Shown piece by piece: positions 50,092 through 57,378 of a stretch of DNA of 64,000 nt (position 1 is the stretch's first letter; every line of letters starts with the position of its first letter). The stretch is from contig NZ_SDWT01000001.1 of NCBI RefSeq assembly GCF_004137255.1, positions 1,984,001-2,048,000 of the forward strand, given 5' to 3'. The stretch is from Nocardioides oleivorans. Lineage in GTDB: Bacteria > Actinomycetota > Actinomycetes > Propionibacteriales > Nocardioidaceae. The translations under genes were made by a program, and so were the position numbers. The notes below the pieces were generated by a model. That model searched no databases. It was not told where the DNA came from and was given only the letters and a program-made list of their open reading frames with translations.

Positions 50092-52251
50092 ATGAGTTCA
50101 TCTTCCAGAGGCGCCCTCGCGCGCCTCGTCGCAGGAGGGGTCGCCGCCTCGGTGGCCGCCGCAGGCATGGCGGTCGGCCTGGCCGCACCCGCCAACGCGG
50201 CCGTCTCGGTCAGCGGCAGCGTGATCGACCCGGCCGGCAACTACGCCAGCGGCTACGTCGCCGCCTACACCCTCGACGGCTCGTTCGTCACCGGCGACTC
50301 CTTCGACAACGGCGCCTTCGACCTGCCGCTGGCCGACGGGTCCTACAAGCTCGAGTTCGACTCGTCCGCCTACGCCAGTGAGTGGTACCGCGACAAGGTC
50401 GACGAGGCGTCCGCCGACGTCGTCACCGTCGCCGGTGCAGCCCAGGTGCTGCCCGCCTGGACCGTCGACCGCAGCCCCAGCGTGACGGGCGTGGTCCGCA
50501 CGTCCGACGGGCGCGGGATCGCTGCCAGCATCGACGTGTTCAACGCCGCCACAGGGGTCCAGCTCGGCCGGGAGACGGCCGACCGGTCGGGCGCCTTCCG
50601 CGTCTCGGAGGACGTGCCGGTCAAGCTGTTCTTCAGCGGCTACGACAACCGCACGCGCAAGAACCTCGCCTCGGAGTGGTTCAACGACAAGATCTCGATC
50701 GACGCCGCGGACGTGGTCACGCCGACCGCAGCGGGCGCCGACCTCGGCGTCGTGACGCTCGCGCCCGGCGGCAGCGTCTCGGGTCGGGTCACCACCGAGG
50801 CCGGTGCGCCGATCCACCGGGTCCAGGCCTGCGCCAGCAGCGGTGGTTGCGACTGGACCGACGCAGGCGGCGTCTACCTCATCGAGGGCGTCCGGACCGG
50901 TACGCAGACGGTGAGCTTCCGAGACCCGATCGGCGAGTTCGTCCCCGAGTACTGGAACAACGCGTCGACGTCCGGGACCGCAACGCCTGTCGTGGTCGCA
51001 CCGGGTCAGGCCGTCACAGGCATCGACGCCGCGCTGGCCGCCGCACCGGTGGTCGCGCCGAACGGCGTCGACGTGCGTGGCACGGTCCGCGACGAGCTCG
51101 GGGGCGTCGGCGTCGGCTATCCGGTCAACCTCTACACCGCGACTCCCGACCCCCGCGACTCGAAGGTCGTGGCCACGACCTACAGCAACCGGGCCGGTCA
51201 GTACTTCTTCACCGAGCTCGACCGGATCGGTGGCGTGACCCAGTTCAAGATCGAGGTGGACGGCACCGACGGCGACGGCGGCGCGGAGCAGCCTCGCGAG
51301 GACGGCGACTTCGCGCGCCGCACGACGTGGTCGGGCAACAAGCTCGACTTCGCCACTGCGGCGACCGTCACCGCGACGTCGGGGACCCTGGACTTCACGC
51401 TGCCGGTCGCCGGCGGTGTGAGCGGCAGCGTGACGAGCGACGCGGGCGGCGTGCCGGAGAACGCCGACGTGATCTTCACCGACAGCGACAACCGTGGGAC
51501 CGGCTCGGCGAGAGTCGAGGTCGACGGCACCTACGACGAGCGCACGTTGTGGGCGGGCCAGTACACCGTCGCCTTCGGTGCCTACCTGCACGTCACGGAG
51601 TGGTGGAAGAACGCCCTGCCCGAGGATGCCCTCGCCATCACGGTGAAGCCCGGCCAGGTCGTCACCGGCATCTCCGCCTCGCTGTCGAAGGACGTCAAGG
51701 CCGTCGACCGTCCCGAGATCCTCGGCGACGCCTGGGTCGGCAGGACGCTGCGGGTCGACGCCGGACGCTGGAACACCCAGGCCGCGTCGCGCTTCACCTA
51801 CGAGTGGCTCGTGGGTGGCAAGGTCGTCGCCACCGGCGCCTCGCTGAAGGTCGCCAAGAAGCACCTCGGCAAGAAGATCACGGCGCGGGTGACCAACGAC
51901 GCCGGCTTCGCGCAGGGCCAGGCGCTCACCAAGGCGAGCGCGAAGGTCGGCCTCCAGCCCAGGCTCAAGGCCAAGGTCTCGGCCCGGTCCGCGGTGCTCA
52001 CCCTCAAGGTGAAGTCTCTCAAGGCCAAGAAGGTGAAGGCGTCCGTCGTCGTCTACGAGCAGACCGGGACGACGAAGAACGGTGAGCCGAAGCTGAAGAA
52101 GATCGGCAAGGGCACGATCACCGGCGGCAAGGGCACCGTCCGCTTCAGCAAGCCGCTCGGCAAGGGCAAGCACCGGCTGGTGTTCTCCCTGAAGGGCAAG
52201 GGCAAGGTCGGGTCGGGCGACCTAGAGCAGAAGGTGAAGATCAAGCGCTGA
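50092..52251 (+). CDS. Secreted protein with carboxypeptidase-regulatory-like repeats
   Basis: A 719-residue exported protein. A Sec signal ends AAPANA at about residue 36. Then come several beta-sandwich repeats of the carboxypeptidase-regulatory/SdrD-B type (each with GxVTxxxGxPI or GSVxDPAG strands) up to about 540, and a Lys-rich Ig-like C-terminal region ending KIKR. That tail resembles the end of the protein at 12192 and may bind anionic wall polymers. No LPXTG or helix anchor is present. A surface adhesin or wall-associated role is inferred. Confidence 0.75.
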   Translation: MSSSSRGALARLVAGGVAASVAAAGMAVGLAAPANAAVSVSGSVIDPAGNYASGYVAAYTLDGSFVTGDSFDNGAFDLPLADGSYKLEFDSSAYASEWYRDKVDEASADVVTVAGAAQVLPAWTVDRSPSVTGVVRTSDGRGIAASIDVFNAATGVQLGRETADRSGAFRVSEDVPVKLFFSGYDNRTRKNLASEWFNDKISIDAADVVTPTAAGADLGVVTLAPGGSVSGRVTTEAGAPIHRVQACASSGGCDWTDAGGVYLIEGVRTGTQTVSFRDPIGEFVPEYWNNASTSGTATPVVVAPGQAVTGIDAALAAAPVVAPNGVDVRGTVRDELGGVGVGYPVNLYTATPDPRDSKVVATTYSNRAGQYFFTELDRIGGVTQFKIEVDGTDGDGGAEQPREDGDFARRTTWSGNKLDFATAATVTATSGTLDFTLPVAGGVSGSVTSDAGGVPENADVIFTDSDNRGTGSARVEVDGTYDERTLWAGQYTVAFGAYLHVTEWWKNALPEDALAITVKPGQVVTGISASLSKDVKAVDRPEILGDAWVGRTLRVDAGRWNTQAASRFTYEWLVGGKVVATGASLKVAKKHLGKKITARVTNDAGFAQGQALTKASAKVGLQPRLKAKVSARSAVLTLKVKSLKAKKVKASVVVYEQTGTTKNGEPKLKKIGKGTITGGKGTVRFSKPLGKGKHRLVFSLKGKGKVGSGDLEQKVKIKR

Positions 52252-52283
52252 CCTGACGCGGCACCGCCGCTCCAGCAGCACCG

Positions 52284-52314
52284 CGAGGCCCCGGGACGAG
52301 CTCCCGGGGCCTCG
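52284..52314 (+). terminator. Terminator after the secreted repeat protein
   Basis: A perfect 13-bp stem (CGAGGCCCCGGGA at 52284-52296, pairing to 52302-52314) with a 5-base loop, 33 bases after the stop codon. Confidence 0.8.
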
Positions 52315-52377
52315 TCGCCCTCCCCGGCCGACGCCCCACCCGCGGAACAACCGTCGGGGGCTCGTCGTTGGGCCTGC

Positions 52378-52845
52378 GTGAGCACCGGAGCCTGGATCGT
52401 CGTCGCCGCCGTCGTGCTCGCCCTCGGCCTCGGGCTGTGGCGCGCCGCGACGGACGGCCGCTTCCGCGGCACCCGTGCCGTACGCCGCCCGGGAGCCGAC
52501 ACCGGCCCGGGCCCGGACTCCATGCCCGCCGCGTCGCTTCCGGGGGCGGACCTCGTCGCTGCGGTCGGCGCGACACTGGGGGAGCGCGCCACCCTGGTGC
52601 AGTTCTCGAGCGCCTTCTGCGCACCCTGCCGCGCCACCCGGCGGGTCCTCGACGAGGTGACGGGCATCGTCGAGGGTGTCGCGCACGTCGAGGTCGACGC
52701 CGAGCACCACCTCGACGCGACGCGCGACTTCGGCATCCTCCGCACGCCGACCACCCTGGTGCTCGACGCGGCAGGTGCCGAGGTCACCCGGGCGACCGGG
52801 GCGCCGACGCGCGACCAGGTCCTGAGCGCTCTCGCGCGGGTCTGA
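52378..52845 (+). CDS. Membrane-anchored thioredoxin-like protein
   Basis: A 155-residue protein with one N-terminal helix (WIVVAAVVLALGLGLWRA) and a thioredoxin-fold domain carrying the active-site CAPC (FSSAFCAPCRATRRVLDEV) and the cis-Pro strand RTPTTLVLD. The CAPC pair is atypical relative to CGPC. GTG 52378 starts the helix. It lies upstream of the sulfurtransferase operon and may share thiol chemistry with it, though it is not clearly co-transcribed. Confidence 0.85.
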   Translation: MSTGAWIVVAAVVLALGLGLWRAATDGRFRGTRAVRRPGADTGPGPDSMPAASLPGADLVAAVGATLGERATLVQFSSAFCAPCRATRRVLDEVTGIVEGVAHVEVDAEHHLDATRDFGILRTPTTLVLDAAGAEVTRATGAPTRDQVLSALARV

Positions 52846-52922
52846 TCTCAGAATATGGATGCATGGGCCACATCGTGAGACGAGCCGGGGAGCACGGGGC
52901 ACGACGGCCTACTGTCGTCGTC

Positions 52923-53000
52923 ATGTCCTCGACCATGCTCACCAAGCGACGCGCAGTCGACCACTGCCGCGTGCGCTCGGCGCTGTGTCGAATGTCGTAG
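52923..53000 (+). CDS. Leader peptide of the sulfurtransferase operon
   Basis: A 25-residue reading frame with the sequence MLTKRRAVDHCRVRSALCRM at its core. This matches the conserved actinobacterial leader-peptide pattern LxxRxxVDxxRxxSALC that is found in front of sulfur-related operons. Two Cys codons near the end would let ribosome stalling report Cys-tRNA. ATG 52923 or 52935 may start it. The next gene, DUF4395, begins 129 bp downstream. A TATGGAT-type -10 lies near 52855. Confidence 0.65.
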   Translation: MSSTMLTKRRAVDHCRVRSALCRMS

Positions 53001-53128
53001 AGGTCCCCCGCTGACCTGAGCATCAAAGTCCATCAATCAACTGGACTATGCTCGCGGGAGGGACCCGGCGCCGGGTGACGTCCCGGCGCGCCCGGCCTCG
53101 CGCCGCGCCGACCGACCTCAGGAGAGAC

Positions 53129-53596
53129 ATGTCCACCAGCACGAGCCACACCGCGCCCGGCGTCGTCCGCCCCCCGGCTGGCCGCATCGACCCCCGCGGG
53201 CCGCAGTTCACCGCCGCCCTGACCGCGGTGGTGCTGGTCGCCGTCCTGCTGCTGCCCTCGCCGGCCGACGTCGTCCTGCTCGCCGTGCAGGCCGCCCTCT
53301 TCGCGCTCGGCGCCGTGCGCGGCGTGCAGCACACGCCCCACGCCTGGCTGTTCCGCACCGTCGTACGACCACGCTTGGCACCGCCCGCCGAGTGGGAGGA
53401 CCCGCAGCCGCCGCGCTTCGCCCAGGCCGTGGGCCTCGCCTTCGCCCTCGTCGGGCTGGTCGCACTCCTGGCCGGCGCCACCGTCGTGGGCCAGGTCGCC
53501 GTCGGGCTCGCGCTCGTCGCCGCCCTGCTCAACGCCGTCTTCGCCTTCTGCCTGGGATGCGAGGTCTACCTGCTTCTCCGTCGCGTCACCGCCTGA
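53129..53596 (+). CDS. DUF4395 membrane protein
   Basis: A 155-residue membrane protein with about four helices and the DUF4395 signatures RIDPRGPQFTAALTAVVL near the start and FCLGCEVYLLLRR near the end, which carries two Cys. AGGAG lies upstream of ATG 53129. DUF4395 genes regularly precede a sulfurtransferase and DUF1416 in actinomycetes; the function is unknown, and transport or membrane-side thiol chemistry is plausible. Confidence 0.87.
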   Translation: MSTSTSHTAPGVVRPPAGRIDPRGPQFTAALTAVVLVAVLLLPSPADVVLLAVQAALFALGAVRGVQHTPHAWLFRTVVRPRLAPPAEWEDPQPPRFAQAVGLAFALVGLVALLAGATVVGQVAVGLALVAALLNAVFAFCLGCEVYLLLRRVTA

Positions 53597-53636
53597 TCCA
53601 CCCCGACTGTTCACCACCAGCAAGGAGCACACCACC

Positions 53637-54485
53637 ATGAGCCGCGAGACCTCTCTCGTCACCGCCCAGTGGGTCGAGGACAACCTCGACACCGACGGCA
53701 TCGTCCTCGTCGAGGTCGACGAGGACACCAGCGCCTACGACAAGGGCCACATCCAGGGCGCCATCAAGCTCGACTGGACGACCGACCTCCAGGACCAGGT
53801 CCGTCGCGACTTCGTCAACAAGGAGCAGTTCGAGGCGCTCCTCTCCGAGCGAGGTGTCTCCAACGACGACACCGTCGTCCTCTACGGCGGCAACAACAAC
53901 TGGTTCGCTGCCTACGCCTACTGGTACTTCAAGCTCTACGGCCACCAGGACGTCAAGCTGCTCGACGGCGGCCGCAAGAAGTGGGAGCTCGACTCCCGCG
54001 AGCTCGTCTCCGAGCTGCCGACCCGCGCCGCGACGTCGTACACCGCCACGGAGCAGGACCACTCGATCCGCGCCTTCCGCGACGAGGCGGTCGCCGCCAT
54101 CGGCGTGAAGAACCTGATCGACGTGCGCAGCCCCGACGAGTACGCCGGTCGGTTGCTCGCCCCGGCCCACCTCCCGCAGGAGCAGGCCCAGCGCGCCGGC
54201 CACGTCCCGACGTCGCTCAACGTGCCGTGGAGCAAGAACTGCAACGACGACGGCACCTTCAAGTCCGACGAGGAGCTCAAGGCCCTCTACGCCGAGGTCG
54301 GCATCGACGACTCCAAGGAGACGATCGCGCTGTGCCGCATCGGCGAGCGCTCCTCGCTCACCTGGTTCGTGCTCAAGGAGCTCCTCGGCCACCAGAGCGT
54401 GAAGAACTACGACGGTTCGTGGACCGAGTACGGCTCCCTCGTGGGCGTGCCCGTGGCCCTCGGCGACGAGCCCGGTGAAGCCTGA
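53637..54485 (+). CDS. Rhodanese-type thiosulfate sulfurtransferase
   Basis: A 282-residue tandem-rhodanese protein (actinobacterial CysA/SseA type). The catalytic Cys sits in IALCRIGERSSLTWFV, the CRIGERS loop being typical of thiosulfate sulfurtransferases. The inactive N-terminal domain shows DEDTSAYDKGHIQGAIKLDW. Its TGA overlaps the DUF1416 start. With DUF4395, DUF1416 and the leader peptide it forms a Cys-linked sulfur operon. Confidence 0.92.
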   Translation: MSRETSLVTAQWVEDNLDTDGIVLVEVDEDTSAYDKGHIQGAIKLDWTTDLQDQVRRDFVNKEQFEALLSERGVSNDDTVVLYGGNNNWFAAYAYWYFKLYGHQDVKLLDGGRKKWELDSRELVSELPTRAATSYTATEQDHSIRAFRDEAVAAIGVKNLIDVRSPDEYAGRLLAPAHLPQEQAQRAGHVPTSLNVPWSKNCNDDGTFKSDEELKALYAEVGIDDSKETIALCRIGERSSLTWFVLKELLGHQSVKNYDGSWTEYGSLVGVPVALGDEPGEA

Positions 54486-54787
54486 TGTGCGGCGCCACTG
54501 AGGGCGGCCTGTCGCTCGACGGCGTCAACGTCGCCAAGGAGGCCGTGATCCAGGGCCAGGTCCTGCGTGGCCAGGAGCCCGTGCCGAACGCCTACGTCCG
54601 GCTGCTCGACCGCTCCGGCGAGTTCACCGCGGAGGTGCCGACCTCCGCGACCGGTCACTTCCGGTTCTTCGCCGGCGACGGCGAGTGGACGCTGCGCACG
54701 CTGGCGCCGAAGGCCGAGCCGGTCGACACGCGCGTCGTGGCCGCCACCGGCTCCGTCGCCGAGGTCCAGGTGCTCGTCTCCGCCTGA
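54485..54787 (+). CDS. DUF1416 family protein
   Basis: A 100-residue beta-sandwich protein beginning MCGATEGGLSLDGVNVAKEA, the DUF1416 signature with Cys at position 2. The family almost always follows a CysA/SseA sulfurtransferase, as here with a four-base overlap. The invariant Cys2 could accept sulfur; that is inference. Confidence 0.92.
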   Translation: MCGATEGGLSLDGVNVAKEAVIQGQVLRGQEPVPNAYVRLLDRSGEFTAEVPTSATGHFRFFAGDGEWTLRTLAPKAEPVDTRVVAATGSVAEVQVLVSA

Positions 54788-54820
54788 ACGAGGGCCGACT
54801 CTCACAGGACCGTCAAGGAA

Positions 54821-54854
54821 GACGCCTCCTGCGCCACGTGCGCAGGAGGCGTTC
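54821..54854 (+). terminator. Terminator of the sulfurtransferase operon
   Basis: ACGCCTCCTGCG (54822-54833) pairs with CGCAGGAGGCGT (54841-54852), and the stem extends by one G-U pair. TTTT follows at 54861. Confidence 0.75.
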
Positions 54855-54949
54855 TCCGCATTTTCGCCTCGAATCCTCCCAAGGCCGGCCGGCACCGTCG
54901 CGGTGACTCGTACCGTTGGGTAGCGGCCGACGAGGCGAGGAGGTGTGCC

Positions 54950-56431
54950 GTGCCGGTGACGACGCGTGCGCTCCCCACGGACGACCTCTGGCGTCTGACG
55001 GTGGAGCACTCCCCGGTCGGGATGGCGATCGTGTCCCCCGAGGGACACTTCCAGTTCGCCAACGTCGCGATGTGCGACATGCTCGGCTACGACCCCGAGG
55101 TGATGGCGACCCTCAGCTTCCACGACATCACGCACTCCGACGACCTCGCCAGCGACATGCGGCTGGTCGAGCAGTGCCTGGCGGGCGAGATCAGCTCCTA
55201 CCGGATCACCAAGCGCTACGTGTGCGCCGACGGCACCATCGTGATCGGTGACCTGTCGGTCGCGCTGCTGCGCGACCCCGACGGCACCCCGATGCACTTC
55301 ATCTCCCAGATCGCCGACCTCACCGAGCGGCACGCGTTCGTCGAGCGGCTCGACGCCGCCGAGGAGACGATCGAGTCCGAGCGCCGCAGGGCGGAGGCCG
55401 TCTTCGACTCCGTCGCGGTCGGCCTGCTCCTGCTCGACGCCGACGGTGCCTACCAGGCCTACAACACCCGCCACAGCGAGTTCATGGCGCTCGCCTTCCC
55501 CGACGGCCACCTCGGTCGCGTCGGACAGCTCGGCTTCCTCTACGACGCCGAGCAGACCCGGACGCTGACCTCGGAGGAGATGCCGACGGTGCGCGCGGTG
55601 GCGGGGGAGGAGTTCGACGACCTCCTCCTCTGGGTCGGCGAGGACCCGCAGACGCGCCGCGCCCTGTCCGTCTCGGCCCGCTCGGTCCGCGACCGCTTCG
55701 GTGCCTGTGCCGGCGCCGCGCTCGCCTACCAGGACGTCACCGACAAGATCCGTGCGGAGAAGGTCAAGGACGACTTCGTCTCGACGGTCTCGCACGAGCT
55801 CCGCACGCCCCTGACCTCCGCGCTGGCCTACCTCGAGCTCCTCGAGGAGTCCGCCGACGTGACCGACGACGGGCGGCACCAGGTCGTCGCCGCGCGCCGC
55901 AACGTGCTGCGGCTGTCCCACCTGGTGGCCGACCTGCTCTTCGCGACCCGCGCCACCGCCGGCTCCACGCTCATCGACCCCTACCGGCTCGACCTCGTCA
56001 CCACGGTCGCCGAGGCGGTCGAGGCGGCGGGACCCGACGCCGAGCGGGCCGGCGTACGCCTCACGCTCGCGCAGCCTGCGTCGGTGTCCGTCGTCGCCGA
56101 CGGGATGCGGCTGCGCCACGTCGTGGACAATCTGCTCGCCAACGCGATCCTCTACAGCCAGCGTGGCGGCGAGGTGCGCGTCGCCCTGGCCGACGGGCAC
56201 GACCGCGTCGTGCTCACCATCGCCGACACCGGCGGGGGCATCGATCCCGACGACGTGGCGCGGGTCTTCGACCGCTTCTTCCGCGGCACCAACGCGCTGC
56301 GGCTCCAGGCCCCCGGAGCAGGTCTCGGCCTCGACATCGTGCGGACGATCGTCGAGGCCCACGGCGGCGAGGTGTCGCTCGAGAGCACCCCGGGCGTCGG
56401 CACCACGGTCGCCGTCATCCTGCCCCGCTGA
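54950..56431 (+). CDS. PAS-domain sensor histidine kinase
   Basis: A 493-residue soluble kinase with two PAS domains (about 12-135 and 150-260), HisKA (His in VSHELRTPLTSALAYLE) and HATPase (VVDNLLANAILYSQ, ADTGGGIDPDD, GAGLGLDIV). No membrane helix or neighbouring response regulator is seen, so its partner is elsewhere. GTG 54950 follows GAGGAGGTGT. Its position just upstream of the peptide genes may be incidental. Confidence 0.9.
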   Translation: MPVTTRALPTDDLWRLTVEHSPVGMAIVSPEGHFQFANVAMCDMLGYDPEVMATLSFHDITHSDDLASDMRLVEQCLAGEISSYRITKRYVCADGTIVIGDLSVALLRDPDGTPMHFISQIADLTERHAFVERLDAAEETIESERRRAEAVFDSVAVGLLLLDADGAYQAYNTRHSEFMALAFPDGHLGRVGQLGFLYDAEQTRTLTSEEMPTVRAVAGEEFDDLLLWVGEDPQTRRALSVSARSVRDRFGACAGAALAYQDVTDKIRAEKVKDDFVSTVSHELRTPLTSALAYLELLEESADVTDDGRHQVVAARRNVLRLSHLVADLLFATRATAGSTLIDPYRLDLVTTVAEAVEAAGPDAERAGVRLTLAQPASVSVVADGMRLRHVVDNLLANAILYSQRGGEVRVALADGHDRVVLTIADTGGGIDPDDVARVFDRFFRGTNALRLQAPGAGLGLDIVRTIVEAHGGEVSLESTPGVGTTVAVILPR

Positions 56432-56750
56432 CGCTTGCGTGAGGCCGCTGTCCCAGCCCGGGGCGGCGGCCTACGAGCGCGCCCGCTCGCGGGCATCCGA
56501 CCCCGGACGTGCGGGGACCCCCCGCGGGGGGAGCGGGGGGTCCGGGCGGCAACCGGGTGGGGACCGGTGCGTGTTCTCGCGAAGGGGGGTTCACGAGGTG
56601 CGTACCGCTGTCGACACAGGGAATTGACAACGGGACTTGCCCAAGTTTGCCAAACCAGAGAAGACTCCGCATCAGTTTTGACACTATTTCTCGTGCAGGA
56701 ACTCGGGAGCTTGCCCACCCATCCAGCACCACCACCCCTTGGAGACCCCC
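56432..56750 (+). promoter_or_regulatory. Leader and promoter region of the TGWCC peptide genes
   Basis: The first half (to about 56600) is G/C-rich without genes. From 56620 it becomes less GC-rich. TTGACA occurs at 56624 and 56678. ACTTGCCCA (56635-56643) and GTTTGCCAA (56645-56653) occur side by side; both elements recur in front of the HTH-TPR regulator at 58756-58787, making them a candidate shared operator. GGAG at 56741-56744 is the first peptide's ribosome site. Confidence 0.55.
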
Positions 56751-56876
56751 ATGAAGAGCAAGTCCGCCCGCGTCATCCTCGCCTCGATCGCCCTCGTCAG
56801 CCTGGCCGGCATGGCCGCTCCGGCCGAGGCCGCCCCGGCACGTCCGACGACGCTCAAGACCGGCTGGTGCTGCTGA
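56751..56876 (+). CDS. Secreted TGWCC peptide 1
   Basis: A 41-residue peptide with a basic N-terminus (MKSKSAR), a hydrophobic signal (VILASIALVSLAGMAAP), an AEA cleavage site and a predicted 14-residue product APARPTTLKTGWCC. Ribosome site GGAG seven bases upstream. Two paralogues follow at 57012 and 57227 with the same signal core and C-terminus; this makes chance coding very unlikely. No modification enzyme or dedicated exporter lies nearby. A pheromone read by the adjacent HTH-TPR regulator is the leading hypothesis; a toxin or metal-binding peptide is possible. The two adjacent Cys could form a rare vicinal disulfide. Confidence 0.75.
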   Translation: MKSKSARVILASIALVSLAGMAAPAEAAPARPTTLKTGWCC

Positions 56877-56934
56877 TCGGCGCACCTCGCCACGCACGAC
56901 CAGCTCCACCCGATCGACCTGCACGACCCCGTAA

Positions 56935-56970
56935 GACACCCCGCACGACACCCCGCACGACACCCCGCAC
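56935..56970. repeat. Three perfect 12-bp tandem repeats between peptides 1 and 2
   Basis: GACACCCCGCAC is repeated three times without change. The run lies between the first two peptide genes and could be slippage-prone or bind RNA or protein. Confidence 0.85.
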
Positions 56971-57011
56971 GTCAGCGTCAGCACCCACCCGAGACAACCC
57001 TGGAGATCCCC

Positions 57012-57137
57012 ATGAACAGCAAGTCCGCCCGCCTGATCCTCGCCTCGATCGCCCTCGTGAGCCTGGCCGGCACGGCCGCTCCCGCGCAGGCCGCCCCGGC
57101 AGGCCCGACGACGCTCAGGACCGGCTGGTGCTGCTGA
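57012..57137 (+). CDS. Secreted TGWCC peptide 2
   Basis: A 41-residue paralogue of peptide 1: basic start MNSKSAR, signal core LILASIALVSLAG, cleavage after AQA, product APAGPTTLRTGWCC. It differs from the first product at two positions (Arg to Gly and Lys to Arg). CTGGAGATCCCC gives the ribosome site. The 135-bp gap from peptide 1 has no terminator, so the three are probably one transcript. Confidence 0.75.
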   Translation: MNSKSARLILASIALVSLAGTAAPAQAAPAGPTTLRTGWCC

Positions 57138-57226
57138 CCGCAGGCACCGCTGCTCCATCCCCGGGCACCCCTGAAGCCCGACCGCTCCACCCTCACGCAC
57201 GTCGACCCCACACCCCTGGAGACACC

Positions 57227-57349
57227 ATGAACCGCAAGGCCACCCGCATCCTCGTCGCCACCATCGCCCTCGTCAGCCTGGCCGGCTTCGCCGGGCCCGT
57301 CGAGGCCGCGCAGGTCAACACGACCGCTCGGACCGGCTGGTGCTGCTGA
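57227..57349 (+). CDS. Secreted TGWCC peptide 3
   Basis: A 40-residue, more diverged paralogue: MNRKATR, signal core ILVATIALVSLAG, cleavage after VEA, product AQVNTTARTGWCC. The signal core ALVSLAG and the terminal RTGWCC are kept while the middle changes, which is the pattern of selection on the end of the mature peptide. GGAG precedes ATG. Its stop lies 30 bp from the convergent regulator's stop. Confidence 0.73.
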   Translation: MNRKATRILVATIALVSLAGFAGPVEAAQVNTTARTGWCC

Positions 57350-57378
57350 CGCCCGCTCGGGCTGACTGACGCCCGACC

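Noticed and set aside
56935..56970. Short tandem repeats resembling the start of a CRISPR array
   Set aside because: The repeats are 12 bp with no spacers, and there are no cas genes in the window.
56751..57349. TGWCC peptides as lanthipeptide or lasso-peptide precursors
   Set aside because: They carry standard Sec signal peptides and no modification, protease or ABC exporter gene is adjacent; the product segments lack Ser/Thr-Cys spacing typical of lanthipeptides.
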